Assembly: GCF_026012015.1 (NCBI RefSeq)
Contig: NZ_BRXR01000001.1
Span: forward strand, 1,148,001 to 1,212,000
Direction of reading: 5' to 3'
From: Clostridium omnivorum
GTDB lineage: Bacteria; Bacillota; Clostridia; Clostridiales; Clostridiaceae
Length of the DNA stretch: 64,000 bases
Of this stretch, positions 48,151 through 56,087 are shown piece by piece; the first letter of the stretch is position 1; each line of letters begins with the position of its first letter. The position numbers were made by a program, and so were the translations under genes. Under the pieces are notes generated by a model, which was not told the origin of the DNA, made no database searches, and saw only the letters and a program-made list of their open reading frames with translations.

Positions 48151-49359
48151 TTAATTTTTTATTACATTTATTGGGCTATATCCCATAGGATCAACTGTTT
48201 CGCCATTAGCTTGTCTTATTTCAAAATGCAAGTGAGGACCAGTTGAATTTCCCGTACTTCCTGAATGACAAACAACTTGTCCACCTTTTACTTGCTGTCC
48301 CTCACCAACACTTATTGAAGAGTTGTGTGCATATAGACTAATAATATTTCCATGATCAATCATAACAACATTGCCATAGCCGCTCATCCAACCAGCGTAA
48401 ATAATTTTACCATCAGCTAATGCATGTACGGCAGTTCCAGTTCCTACAGCAATATCTATTCCTGTATGAAGTATTCTCCTATTTAATATTGGATGTATTC
48501 TATATCCATAAGGAGATGTAATTCTATATGAGCCATCTAAAATTTTATAATACTTTCCATTAAAAGTAGGAGTCCCAGGCTTAGGTTTATCTGTAGGAGT
48601 TTTTCCCCCATTCTGCTGTTTTTTAGCTTCCTCATCCTGCTTTTTCTTATCAGCTTCTTTTTGCTTTATCAAAGCAGCTATATTTTTCGATTGAGCCTCT
48701 TCTTCAGCAATAGCCTTTTCATAAGCAGTTTTATCATTATCAAGATCCTTCATAATATCTTTTTTCTTATCAGTTAATTCCTGCAAATTTTTTACTTCTG
48801 CATCTGCCTGCTGCTTTAAGGAAAGAGTAGTTGTCTTTTTCCTTGCTACCTCTGCCTTCCAGCCTTCAAGATTCTGCTTTGCATATTCCATATTCTTAAG
48901 AAGATTTCTATCGTAATCCATTATCCTCTTAACATACTCAAATCTTGTGAGCATATCCGAAAAATCTTTTGAACTAAAAAACACATCCAAATAACTTGTA
49001 GTACCTGATATATATATAGCTCTTGCTCTTTCTCTAAAAACTTGAGCTTGTTCATTATATTCCTTTTGTGCCTTTTCTAACTCCTTTTGAGAAGTGACAA
49101 CTTCGCTGTTAAGTTGTACTATACTATCGTTAAGACTGTCTACCTTACTAGCTGCAGAAGTCATGCTGGTATCCAAGCTTTTAATATCCTGTTCAACCTT
49201 CTGCTTATTCTTATTTATATTGTTAAGCTCTTCTTTTTTAATTTTTAATGAATCTTGCACTTTATTTAGTTGATTTTGTGCATCCTTCAAATCATCAGCT
49301 TTAACAGTGATGCCTCCAGCCAGAATAAAACATAAAATTAAACTTAGAACCCTTCTCAT
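48151..49359 (-). CDS. Secreted coiled-coil M23 murein endopeptidase (EnvC/PcsB-like partner of FtsEX)
   Basis: 402 residues: signal peptide (MRRVLSLILCFILAGGITV), a long coiled coil (about 20-250), a Lys/Pro/Gln-rich linker and a LytM/M23 domain (about 275-402). The zinc ligands look intact: HTGID near residue 304 and HLHFEI near 378, with an intervening Gly-Tyr-Gly-Asn turn. Such proteins hang from FtsX by the coiled coil and cut peptide cross-links at the septum. GGGGGACGG precedes the ATG at 49359; an earlier ATG at 49374 lacks a ribosome site. It lies 37 bp after ftsX. Confidence 0.93.
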   Translation of the reverse strand: MRRVLSLILCFILAGGITVKADDLKDAQNQLNKVQDSLKIKKEELNNINKNKQKVEQDIKSLDTSMTSAASKVDSLNDSIVQLNSEVVTSQKELEKAQKEYNEQAQVFRERARAIYISGTTSYLDVFFSSKDFSDMLTRFEYVKRIMDYDRNLLKNMEYAKQNLEGWKAEVARKKTTTLSLKQQADAEVKNLQELTDKKKDIMKDLDNDKTAYEKAIAEEEAQSKNIAALIKQKEADKKKQDEEAKKQQNGGKTPTDKPKPGTPTFNGKYYKILDGSYRITSPYGYRIHPILNRRILHTGIDIAVGTGTAVHALADGKIIYAGWMSGYGNVVMIDHGNIISLYAHNSSISVGEGQQVKGGQVVCHSGSTGNSTGPHLHFEIRQANGETVDPMGYSPINVIKN

Positions 49360-49396
49360 TGGCCCGTCCCCCATTCAAACTACACAAACTTTATGG

Positions 49397-50287
49397 TTAT
49401 ACGGTTAAGAATTTTCTGATTGCCATTATACTTCCTACTCCACCAATCAATATACCAGATAACAAAAATTCCCATGAGATTATACTTAGCACATAGCTTG
49501 GTCTAATAAATTGCATTGTTACTACTTGTGACATCAGTTTTACATAGGCAAATCTATAAGCAAAATACAACAAGATTAAAGATAGCAATGCTCCCAGTAC
49601 ACCTAGTAATACACCTTCCATTATAAAAGGCCATCTTATAAACCAATCGGTAGCCCCAATGTACTTCATAATTCCAATTTCTCTTCTTCTTGAATACACA
49701 GTAAGCTTGATAGTATTTCCTATAAGGAATAGTGAAACTCCTATAAGCAGCAAGAAAATAGCTATACCAACCCACTTAATGGTATTTACAACACTCATAA
49801 TCTTATCCACTAATTGTCTTCCGTCTTTTATACTATCTATGCCTGGCATACCCTTTACCTTATCAACAACAGTAGTAACCATTTCCGGTTTTTCTACTTT
49901 TACAATAAAAGAAGTTGGCATAGGGTTATCCTTTTCTAGACCTTGTACAAGATCCTTGTTTTCTTCACCTAATTGTTCTTGAAGCTTTTTAAGCGCATCA
50001 TTTTTACTTTCAAAGGTTACATCAACTACTCCTGCAGTATCTTTTATAGCCTTTTCGATATCGCTCTGCTCATTCATTTTAATGTCTTCTTTTAAAAACA
50101 CCTTAACTTCAACTTTTGATTCTACATCTTTTATTGCAACATTTACATTAAGAATAGTAAGCAAAAATACACCTAAAATAAATAAGGAGGCCGCTACAGT
50201 AGCAGCTGATGCTGTACTTAAAGTTCTATTTCTTCTAAGGTTTCTTAAAGCATCTAAAAGAAAATGCTTATATGTGTTAATCTTCAT
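49397..50287 (-). CDS. ftsX: Cell-division permease-like protein FtsX
   Basis: 296 residues with one helix near residues 25-47, a large extracellular domain (about 48-170) and three C-terminal helices (about 173-195, 222-245, 268-290), the usual FtsX topology. The outside domain should bind the M23 protein encoded next. Its ATG (50287) lies 11 bases inside ftsE. It is a type VII ABC family protein that does not transport but transmits ATP-driven movement to a murein hydrolase. Confidence 0.95.
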   Translation of the reverse strand: MKINTYKHFLLDALRNLRRNRTLSTASAATVAASLFILGVFLLTILNVNVAIKDVESKVEVKVFLKEDIKMNEQSDIEKAIKDTAGVVDVTFESKNDALKKLQEQLGEENKDLVQGLEKDNPMPTSFIVKVEKPEMVTTVVDKVKGMPGIDSIKDGRQLVDKIMSVVNTIKWVGIAIFLLLIGVSLFLIGNTIKLTVYSRRREIGIMKYIGATDWFIRWPFIMEGVLLGVLGALLSLILLYFAYRFAYVKLMSQVVTMQFIRPSYVLSIISWEFLLSGILIGGVGSIMAIRKFLTV

Positions 50288-50963
50288 ATCCGTAGCCTCC
50301 TCTTAGCTCATCTCTAGCAATAACGCCTTTTTCTATAGCAATAACTCTCTTCTTCATATTATCCACAATTTCCTTTGCATGAGTAGCCATTAGTATAGTA
50401 GTTCCTGCATGGTTAATATCGTTTAAAAGTTCCATTATTCCCATTGCTGTTTCAGGGTCTAAATTTCCTGTTGGCTCATCGCAAATAAGCAGTGATGGGT
50501 TATTTACTATAGCTCTGGCTAAAGACACCCTCTGCTGTTCCCCCCCGGAAAGTTCATTAGGAAAAGCCTTATACTTATTTGAAAGACCAACCATGGCTAG
50601 TACCATAGGAACCTTTTTCCTAATATCCTTTTGCGATGCCTCAATAACTCTCATAGCAAAAGCAACATTTTCATATACACTAAGAGTAGGTATTAATCTA
50701 AAGTCTTGAAATACTACTCCTATCTTTCTTCTGTAAAAAGGAACTTGTCCTCTTTTTATACTTGTGATATCAGTATTAGTAACAATAATCTTTCCGCTGG
50801 TTGGTTCAACTTCCTTAAGAATCATTTTTATAAATGTAGATTTACCAGCTCCACTAGGTCCAACAAGGAAAATAAATTCTCCTCTATTAATTTTTACGCT
50901 TACGTTAGATAGTGCAGTAACGTTATTGTCATATATCTTACTAACATTTTTAAACTCAATCAT
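50277..50963 (-). CDS. ftsE: Cell-division ATP-binding protein FtsE
   Basis: 228-residue ABC ATPase. Walker A is GPSGAGKST near residue 36, signature LSGGEQQRVSLARA, Walker B LLICDEPTGNLD, and switch His in ATHAKE. It pairs with FtsX to control the septal M23 hydrolase and, in some species, sporulation entry. ATG at 50963 starts MIEFKNVSKIYD, with AAGGAGAAATAAC upstream. First gene of ftsE-ftsX-M23. Confidence 0.96.
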   Translation of the reverse strand: MIEFKNVSKIYDNNVTALSNVSVKINRGEFIFLVGPSGAGKSTFIKMILKEVEPTSGKIIVTNTDITSIKRGQVPFYRRKIGVVFQDFRLIPTLSVYENVAFAMRVIEASQKDIRKKVPMVLAMVGLSNKYKAFPNELSGGEQQRVSLARAIVNNPSLLICDEPTGNLDPETAMGIMELLNDINHAGTTILMATHAKEIVDNMKKRVIAIEKGVIARDELRGGYGYED

Positions 50964-51092
50964 TGTTATTTCTCCTTATAAACCTATATTTTCACTACAA
51001 AATTCATAATTCACATAAACATTATAACATAATATGACTTTAAATCAAAAATTAATTTGTATTAAATTTTTTCCAATTAACCTTTTAAAGCA

Positions 51093-51121
51093 CAAAAAAG
51101 AGTATCATTTTTGATACTCTT
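51093..51121 (-). terminator. Terminator after the YitT-family gene
   Basis: A 10-bp stem AAGAGTATCA/TGATACTCTT (51098-51121) with a four-base T loop is followed on the minus strand by TTTTTTGTG. It lies just past the stop codon at 51127. Confidence 0.8.
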
Positions 51122-51126
51122 CTGAA

Positions 51127-51978
51127 TTATTCTTCTATTATATCTTTAAAACCCTCTCCTAGTACTTCATGAGCTTCACTAACTGTTATAAACGCCCTAT
51201 TATCAACTTCTTTTATATGAGTTTTAAGCTTTATAAATTGCTTTCTGCTTAATACAGTATAAAGGATAGAAGAGTCCTTATCTGTATATCCTCCTCTTCC
51301 CTGAAGTATAGTACACCCTCTATCAAGTTCATCCATAATATACTTACCAATCAGGTCAATTTTTGAACTAACTACAACTATTTGCTTACAGGAGTTTAAG
51401 CCCTCAATTACATTATCAATTATAAACCCATTTATTATAACCGCTAATAGTGCATACATACCTACTTCAGCACCAAAGGATGCTAAAGTAAATAATACTA
51501 CAATAAAATCTACAGATAATAATGCCTTTCCCATATCTAAATGTACAAATTTATTTAGTATTTTTGCAAGAATGTCTGTACCTCCTGTAGATGCATTTTG
51601 ATTGAATACTATGGCCATACCTATACCAGATATTAGAGTACCAAAGATAGTTGCTAATAGAAGGTCCTTTGTAATAACGTACTTTGAAACTCCTATTTTG
51701 TCCATTAGCCATATAATTCCTGATAAAGCCAAACTTGCATAAATGGTCTTTCCACCAAATTTATTTCCAATAACTATAAAAGCTATAACAAACAAAATTA
51801 TATTCATTATAAGCATTAACAATCCTATTTGAAGACTTGGGACAAAATGATTAATTATAATTGCAATACCACTTACTCCACCTGCTGCAATATTGTTAGG
51901 AGCTAAAAATAGTTCCAGTGAAAAGGAAACTAATATAACGCCTATTGTTATAAGCATATATTCCTTAAATTTCTTCAT
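51127..51978 (-). CDS. YitT-family (DUF161/DUF2179) membrane protein
   Basis: 283 residues with about six hydrophobic helices to residue 195, including NIAAGGVSGIAIIINH and NQNASTGGTDILAKI, both typical of YitT. A C-terminal cytoplasmic domain (about 205-283, DUF2179) contains GRGGYTDKDSSILYTV and a late DNRAFITV. Function in Firmicutes is not defined; transport of a metabolite is often proposed. ATG with GAGGTGA upstream. About 150 bp after ftsE on the strand, with its own terminator. Confidence 0.9.
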   Translation of the reverse strand: MKKFKEYMLITIGVILVSFSLELFLAPNNIAAGGVSGIAIIINHFVPSLQIGLLMLIMNIILFVIAFIVIGNKFGGKTIYASLALSGIIWLMDKIGVSKYVITKDLLLATIFGTLISGIGMAIVFNQNASTGGTDILAKILNKFVHLDMGKALLSVDFIVVLFTLASFGAEVGMYALLAVIINGFIIDNVIEGLNSCKQIVVVSSKIDLIGKYIMDELDRGCTILQGRGGYTDKDSSILYTVLSRKQFIKLKTHIKEVDNRAFITVSEAHEVLGEGFKDIIEE

Positions 51979-52060
51979 TAAATCACCTCATTTACATGAA
52001 CCTCAATATATATGCTGTGCCTTGGAAAATAAACTTATACTAAATACCAAAATATATTTA

Positions 52061-52573
52061 TCACTGTTCTAGTTTAGCAGATGTAACACTTCCTAGGCCT
52101 CCATCTGCTGGAAGTTTATTATCCTTTTGAAATTTAATTAAAGCCTGCTTTGTAGCAGCATCAAAAATCCCAGTAATATCTCCATTATAACATTTGTTCT
52201 TCTTTAATAAGTACTGTAGCTTTTTAACATCATCACCCTTTGAATTTTCTGCAAGCACTCTAGTAAACTTTACATTAGAATAATCCTCATCTTTTTGTGT
52301 AGCTGTAGTATTATCAGTTGTTGGCGATGTTGTAGTATTAGTTGTTGGCTGTGAAGCTTCAGTAGTTGATACATTGCTCTTATCTTTTTCATTAGATGAG
52401 GTTTCAACTGCATTCTGCTCCTTATCCTTATTTAATTGTTCTTTTGCCTTGTTCACTACACTTTTGTAATTAAAATATGTCTCTCCACCTCTAGCTATCT
52501 TATAACCCGAAAAAACAACAGTTACAATAATATATATAATAAATATAAGTAATATTTTTTTATCAATTTTCAT
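52061..52573 (-). CDS. Membrane-anchored peptidoglycan-binding-domain protein
   Basis: 170 residues: an N-terminal helix (about 6-25) as uncleaved signal anchor, a Lys/Glu then Thr/Ser/Asn-rich linker (about 40-95), and a C-terminal PG_binding_1 domain (about 105-170, with GDDVKKLQYLLKKN and GIFDAATKQALIKFQKDNKL). No catalytic domain. It is a wall-binding accessory whose role is not clear. GGGGGATTAGAT precedes the ATG. It follows the small membrane gene by 16 bp on the same strand, likely one transcript. Confidence 0.85.
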   Translation of the reverse strand: MKIDKKILLIFIIYIIVTVVFSGYKIARGGETYFNYKSVVNKAKEQLNKDKEQNAVETSSNEKDKSNVSTTEASQPTTNTTTSPTTDNTTATQKDEDYSNVKFTRVLAENSKGDDVKKLQYLLKKNKCYNGDITGIFDAATKQALIKFQKDNKLPADGGLGSVTSAKLEQ

Positions 52574-52589
52574 ATCTAATCCCCCTTAA

Positions 52590-52925
52590 CTATCTTATTA
52601 TATCTTGTATTATAAAAGCTATGGCAATGATTACTGATGATATTATTAATATAACAAAGGGTAAATTAAGCTTTTTAAAATATGTTTCCCATTCTCTTTG
52701 ATAATTAAGCGGTCTCATAAGGTCAGTTTTCACAAATGATATACCTGCAAGTGCAAGTCCTGTGCAGCCTAAGTATTGCACCACTCTGCATCCCCAAATT
52801 ATTATTTGCATCATATCCCTTCCATGTAAAATAAGTCCTATAATAGCACCTATAGCAAATGGAATAATAAAAAAATAAATAGATAGCTTCAAACAGTACA
52901 GTATGTCCTCAATATATTCCTTCAA
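52590..52925 (-). CDS. Small membrane protein of unknown family, TTG start
   Basis: 111 residues with three hydrophobic helices at about 14-34, 45-65 and 88-108. I do not recognise the family. The start codon is TTG at 52925, preceded by AAGGAGG. It leads a likely two-gene transcript with the peptidoglycan-binding-domain protein, so an envelope role is plausible. Its leader carries the structured element at 52945-53059, the same element found before rapZ. Confidence 0.75.
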   Translation of the reverse strand: MKEYIEDILYCLKLSIYFFIIPFAIGAIIGLILHGRDMMQIIIWGCRVVQYLGCTGLALAGISFVKTDLMRPLNYQREWETYFKKLNLPFVILIISSVIIAIAFIIQDIIR

Positions 52926-52944
52926 GATAATTTCCTCCTTAGCA

Positions 52945-53059
52945 TCCGGAACATGGGATAATTAATTGTGCCAATTCCCATCGGCAAATATCCAGGGTAA
53001 TTTAGCTAATTATAATTAGATAAATTACCCGTAAAAGTCCATTTAGGACTTTTACCTCC
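52945..53059 (-). promoter_or_regulatory. Structured leader element, copy 2 (before the 52590-52925 gene)
   Basis: On the minus strand it begins GGAGGTAAAAGTCC and ends TTCCGG, as in copy 1. Hairpin A has the same 10-bp stem (loop TAAAT instead of TGAAT). An extra hairpin, GGGTAATTTA with TAAATTACCC, is inserted next. Hairpin B then has TGCCGA pairing with TTGGCA around the same TGGGAA loop, a six-base bulge CAATTA, and an outer GGATA/TATCC pairing. Compared with copy 1, the inner stem changes at three positions on each side yet stays paired. It ends 20 bases before the TTG start. Confidence 0.65.
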
Positions 53060-53189
53060 ACATATCACAAAAATTCTGATTATAATTATATCATAAATTT
53101 AAATGTAAAAACATACTATAAAAATACATTAATTTACACCAATTTAATAGTAGTATCTTTCAATCTACAAATTCAACTATATTTTTAAG

Positions 53190-53219
53190 TATAAAAATAA
53201 GGGGCTAAATTAGCCCCTA
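53190..53219 (-). terminator. Terminator after mazF
   Basis: Stem AGGGGCTA/TAGCCCCT (53200-53218) overlaps the mazF stop codon, and TTATTTTTATAC follows on the minus strand. Confidence 0.75.
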
Positions 53220-53567
53220 TTGTAAATCTAAGCTTATCAAAAGTGCTTCATCCACTTTAATCATGTCTTCATCGGTCATGTGCCCTATTCTTTCTTTAAG
53301 CCTTTTCTTATCGAGAGTTCTTATTTGTTCAAGCAAAACTACAGAGTCTTTATTTAGTCCATACTCTTCAGAGGATATCTCCACGTGAGTAGGAAGTTTT
53401 GCTTTGTTTATCTGAGAAGTTATTGCAGCAACAATAACTGTTGGGCTGTACTTATTACCAACATCATTTTGAATAATGATAACCGGTCTTATTCCACCTT
53501 GTTCTGACCCAACTACAGGACTTAGGTCAGCATAAAATATATCTCCTCTTTTCACTACTGTTGTCAT
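53217..53567 (-). CDS. mazF: Endoribonuclease toxin MazF (NdoA/PemK type)
   Basis: 116 residues, the normal MazF length. It has [19 protein letters not shown] near the N terminus, RPVIIIQND, then AAITSQ with the catalytic Thr, LPTHVEI, and [10 protein letters not shown]. MazF cuts mRNA at short sites and is neutralised by its partner. The ATG at 53567 gives the family-typical MTTVVKRGD; an earlier ATG at 53600 inside mazE is not preferred. The gene overlaps mazE by 41 bp, more than in B. subtilis. Confidence 0.94.
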   Translation of the reverse strand: MTTVVKRGDIFYADLSPVVGSEQGGIRPVIIIQNDVGNKYSPTVIVAAITSQINKAKLPTHVEISSEEYGLNKDSVVLLEQIRTLDKKRLKERIGHMTDEDMIKVDEALLISLDLQ

Positions 53568-53847
53568 TTGGAAAATCACTCTCCGAAAGCTTCGCTTCAT
53601 ACTTTTTTAGCTCATCTATATCTTTTGCAAAGCCCATTTCTGAAATCTCAACATTTAATTGAGCCATCTCCATATATCCCTTCCTCATCTGTTCAATGAG
53701 GCTTAATCTTTTTTTCTCCTCAATATATAGTATTATAGCTTCCCGAATAAATTCACTTCTTTTTTTACAATCTTGCTCAAGTGCCTTATTAAATTCATTA
53801 TTAAGTGATTCGGACAGGTTAACTACTAATTTTTTTGAACTTGACAT
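53527..53847 (-). CDS. mazE: Ribbon-helix-helix antitoxin MazE (NdoAI type)
   Basis: 106 residues. The N terminus [21 protein letters not shown] gives the DNA-binding strand and helix, followed by [19 protein letters not shown], as in the CopG-like NdoAI group of Firmicutes. The C-terminal part, which wraps the toxin, includes [11 protein letters not shown]; the last residues are encoded in the overlap with mazF. AGGAGGAATGTTCCC precedes the ATG. The pair lies downstream of alr, as in B. subtilis and clostridia. Confidence 0.9.
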   Translation of the reverse strand: MSSSKKLVVNLSESLNNEFNKALEQDCKKRSEFIREAIILYIEEKKRLSLIEQMRKGYMEMAQLNVEISEMGFAKDIDELKKYEAKLSESDFPNDNSSEKRRYILC

Positions 53848-54007
53848 GGGAACATTCCTCCTGGTAATCCTTATGTGCTAAATGCACAGGTAATTACTTC
53901 AAAATATACCTTCTCTTAAGCCTCTAACTAAAAGGATTTATAATAAAATATAAATAATATGTCTATATACGCCATATTCTTCCCTCAATGGCAATAAAAA
54001 TATTTTA

Positions 54008-54023
54008 CGTCTAGAGATAGACG
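54008..54023. promoter_or_regulatory. Palindrome upstream of mazE
   Basis: CGTCTA-GAGA-TAGACG is a perfect 6-bp inverted repeat within AT-rich flanks, about 160 bp upstream of the mazE start. It may be an operator for MazE or another repressor, or a short hairpin. No T-tract follows. Confidence 0.3.
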
Positions 54024-54109
54024 CAAATATGTATATTTTAATTATAATTCACAGCATGTCAATATGTCAAAATAATTATGCATATTACAACATTTTTCCA
54101 CAAGAAATA

Positions 54110-55270
54110 CTATACATAATTTCTTATTTTTACAACCTTCCCCTGTCTTACATACACTCTTGGAACCCGTTTGCTTATCATACAAGTTACTTCGTAATTA
54201 ATGGTTCCCAAAAGCTCAGCTATATCATCTGCTGTAAATTTAATTCCATTTTGTTCTCCCATTAAAATTACTTCATCTCCAACTTTAACTCCCTCAACTT
54301 CTGTGACATCAATCATACATTGATCCATACATATCCTACCTATTACAGGTACAAGCTTATCATTTACTATTACTTTTGCCTTGTTAAAAAGAAGTCTTGT
54401 ATATCCATCCGCATAACCTACAGGAAGGGTTGCAATAATGCTTTCCTTACTTGTTTGAAATTTTCTTCCATAACTTATATATTCCCCAGGAGGAACCTTC
54501 TTTATGTGAACAATATTGGTTTTTAAAGACATTACTGGTTTTAAATCAATTTTTTCTTTATAAACTTCATTTGATGGATAATAACCATATAGTATTATTC
54601 CTGGCCTTACTGCCTCAAAGTGGGTCTCAGGCAAATCAATTATAGCAGCACTATTAGCAATATGTCTTATATTAATATTAATATCTTTTTCTTTTAATCT
54701 GTCATAAAACCAATTATACTTTTCAAACTGCATAGAAGTATATTCTTTATTTCTCTCATCTGCTGCTGAAAAATGTGAAAATAAACCTTCAATTACTATA
54801 TTGGGCAATTTACTAATTTTATATACCTCTTCTACGCTTTCTTCATTAGGTAGAAAACCAATTCTCCCCATTCCAGTATCTATAGCTATATGAATTTTTG
54901 CTATTTTATTTTTCTTTTGTGCTAAAACAGATAACTCATGTGCTAGCTCATAAGAATACACAGTTTGTTCTATATCATATCTTAAAATTAAATCAATAAG
55001 ACTTGGAGGCGTAAATCCAAGAATCATTACAGGGCATTCAAGCCCTCCTCTTCTAAGTTCTACAGCTTCATTAAGTACAGCTACAGCAATTCTAGTAGCT
55101 CCATTTTCAAGTAGTACAGGAGCTATATCCAAAGCACCATGGCCATACCCATCTGCTTTTATAACAGCTATAATATCCTTTGATATTGCTGCCTTCCTTA
55201 TCTCTCTCATATTGTGTGCGAGTCTATCTAAATCTACTTCTGCCCAAACGGGTCTTAGATGCCTAAACAC
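54110..55270 (-). CDS. alr: Alanine racemase
   Basis: PLP enzyme interconverting L- and D-alanine for wall synthesis, 386 residues. The Schiff-base Lys is in IAVIKADGYGHGAL near residue 38. Other family blocks are HIAIDTGMGRIGF, ANSAAIIDL, the catalytic Tyr in YISYGRKFQ, and GRICMDQCMIDVT. GTG at 55270 has GGGGGG five bases upstream and gives a normal N terminus; a TTG at 55297 would add nine residues. It follows gerS by 36 bp, a linkage also seen in Clostridioides difficile (gerS-alr2). D-Ala formation may tie to germination there. Confidence 0.95.
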   Translation of the reverse strand: MFRHLRPVWAEVDLDRLAHNMREIRKAAISKDIIAVIKADGYGHGALDIAPVLLENGATRIAVAVLNEAVELRRGGLECPVMILGFTPPSLIDLILRYDIEQTVYSYELAHELSVLAQKKNKIAKIHIAIDTGMGRIGFLPNEESVEEVYKISKLPNIVIEGLFSHFSAADERNKEYTSMQFEKYNWFYDRLKEKDININIRHIANSAAIIDLPETHFEAVRPGIILYGYYPSNEVYKEKIDLKPVMSLKTNIVHIKKVPPGEYISYGRKFQTSKESIIATLPVGYADGYTRLLFNKAKVIVNDKLVPVIGRICMDQCMIDVTEVEGVKVGDEVILMGEQNGIKFTADDIAELLGTINYEVTCMISKRVPRVYVRQGKVVKIRNYV

Positions 55271-55306
55271 ATTATCCCCCCATCCTTTGCTTACCAAAAA
55301 TCAAAA

Positions 55307-55918
55307 TCAATTAATTTTAAATAAATTATCATCTAACTCTGCAAATGGTTCAAAATTTTTATATATTACTTTTATATTCTCCTTGCCATCATCACCATAT
55401 ATTATAAGTTCTGTTGGCTTACAGCTCTTTCTCTCCACATAAAGTACAGCCCTTCTTATATCTTTACTTCCACCAGGTATGATAGATTCTATAAGCAAAT
55501 ACTCTATCTTATCTACAGTTTTAAAGGTATATTTTATCTCCTCATTTGTAAGGAGTAATCCTATATATTCTTCAATAAAACTCAATCTGTAGAGAAAATC
55601 AAAATCCTTATCAGTAGTATATTTAAGTCCATTCTTAACATCATTTACATAAATTTTATCTTCTTTATAGGTAAACACTCTATCATCCCCAAGGTTTAGC
55701 CTATACCCTTTGCCGTTTTTATAAAATTGCTTTCCAGTGTAAGTAACTGTCTGTTTTTCATTCTTTATTTGCATTTCAAACTCAGTGCTGTAACTATCCA
55801 TATCCTTTAGAAAATCCGTTACTCCATTAGGATCCTTAGGCTTTTGTCCACATCCTACAAGTATGTTACTCACTGCCAATATAATAACTATAAGTATTAA
55901 TAAAAGCTTTTTCTTCAT
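55307..55918 (-). CDS. gerS: GerS-like germination lipoprotein
   Basis: 203 residues with a lipoprotein signal: Lys-rich N terminus, hydrophobic core and lipobox LVGC with Cys at residue 23. The mature part is a strand-rich LolA-like fold (TYTGKQFYKNGKGYRLNLGD, VIYKNFEPF). Position next to alr and resemblance in size and topology point to GerS, a C. difficile lipoprotein required for spore cortex hydrolysis together with CwlD. B. subtilis YdcC occupies the same spot before alrA. Moderate certainty, since many LolA-like lipoproteins exist. Confidence 0.78.
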   Translation of the reverse strand: MKKKLLLILIVIILAVSNILVGCGQKPKDPNGVTDFLKDMDSYSTEFEMQIKNEKQTVTYTGKQFYKNGKGYRLNLGDDRVFTYKEDKIYVNDVKNGLKYTTDKDFDFLYRLSFIEEYIGLLLTNEEIKYTFKTVDKIEYLLIESIIPGGSKDIRRAVLYVERKSCKPTELIIYGDDGKENIKVIYKNFEPFAELDDNLFKIN

Positions 55919-56087
55919 TTTCCTCCCCCAAAAAACAAATTCCTCTATTAATACTATTCTTTACACTATTCATATATTCATTTTTACTTCACTATGAATA
56001 ATAAACTATCATATATATTGGTAGTATGTCTAGAACCACTTCACCCTATTTTTAACTAAATACTGGCACTTGTCCTATGTCAGCATC

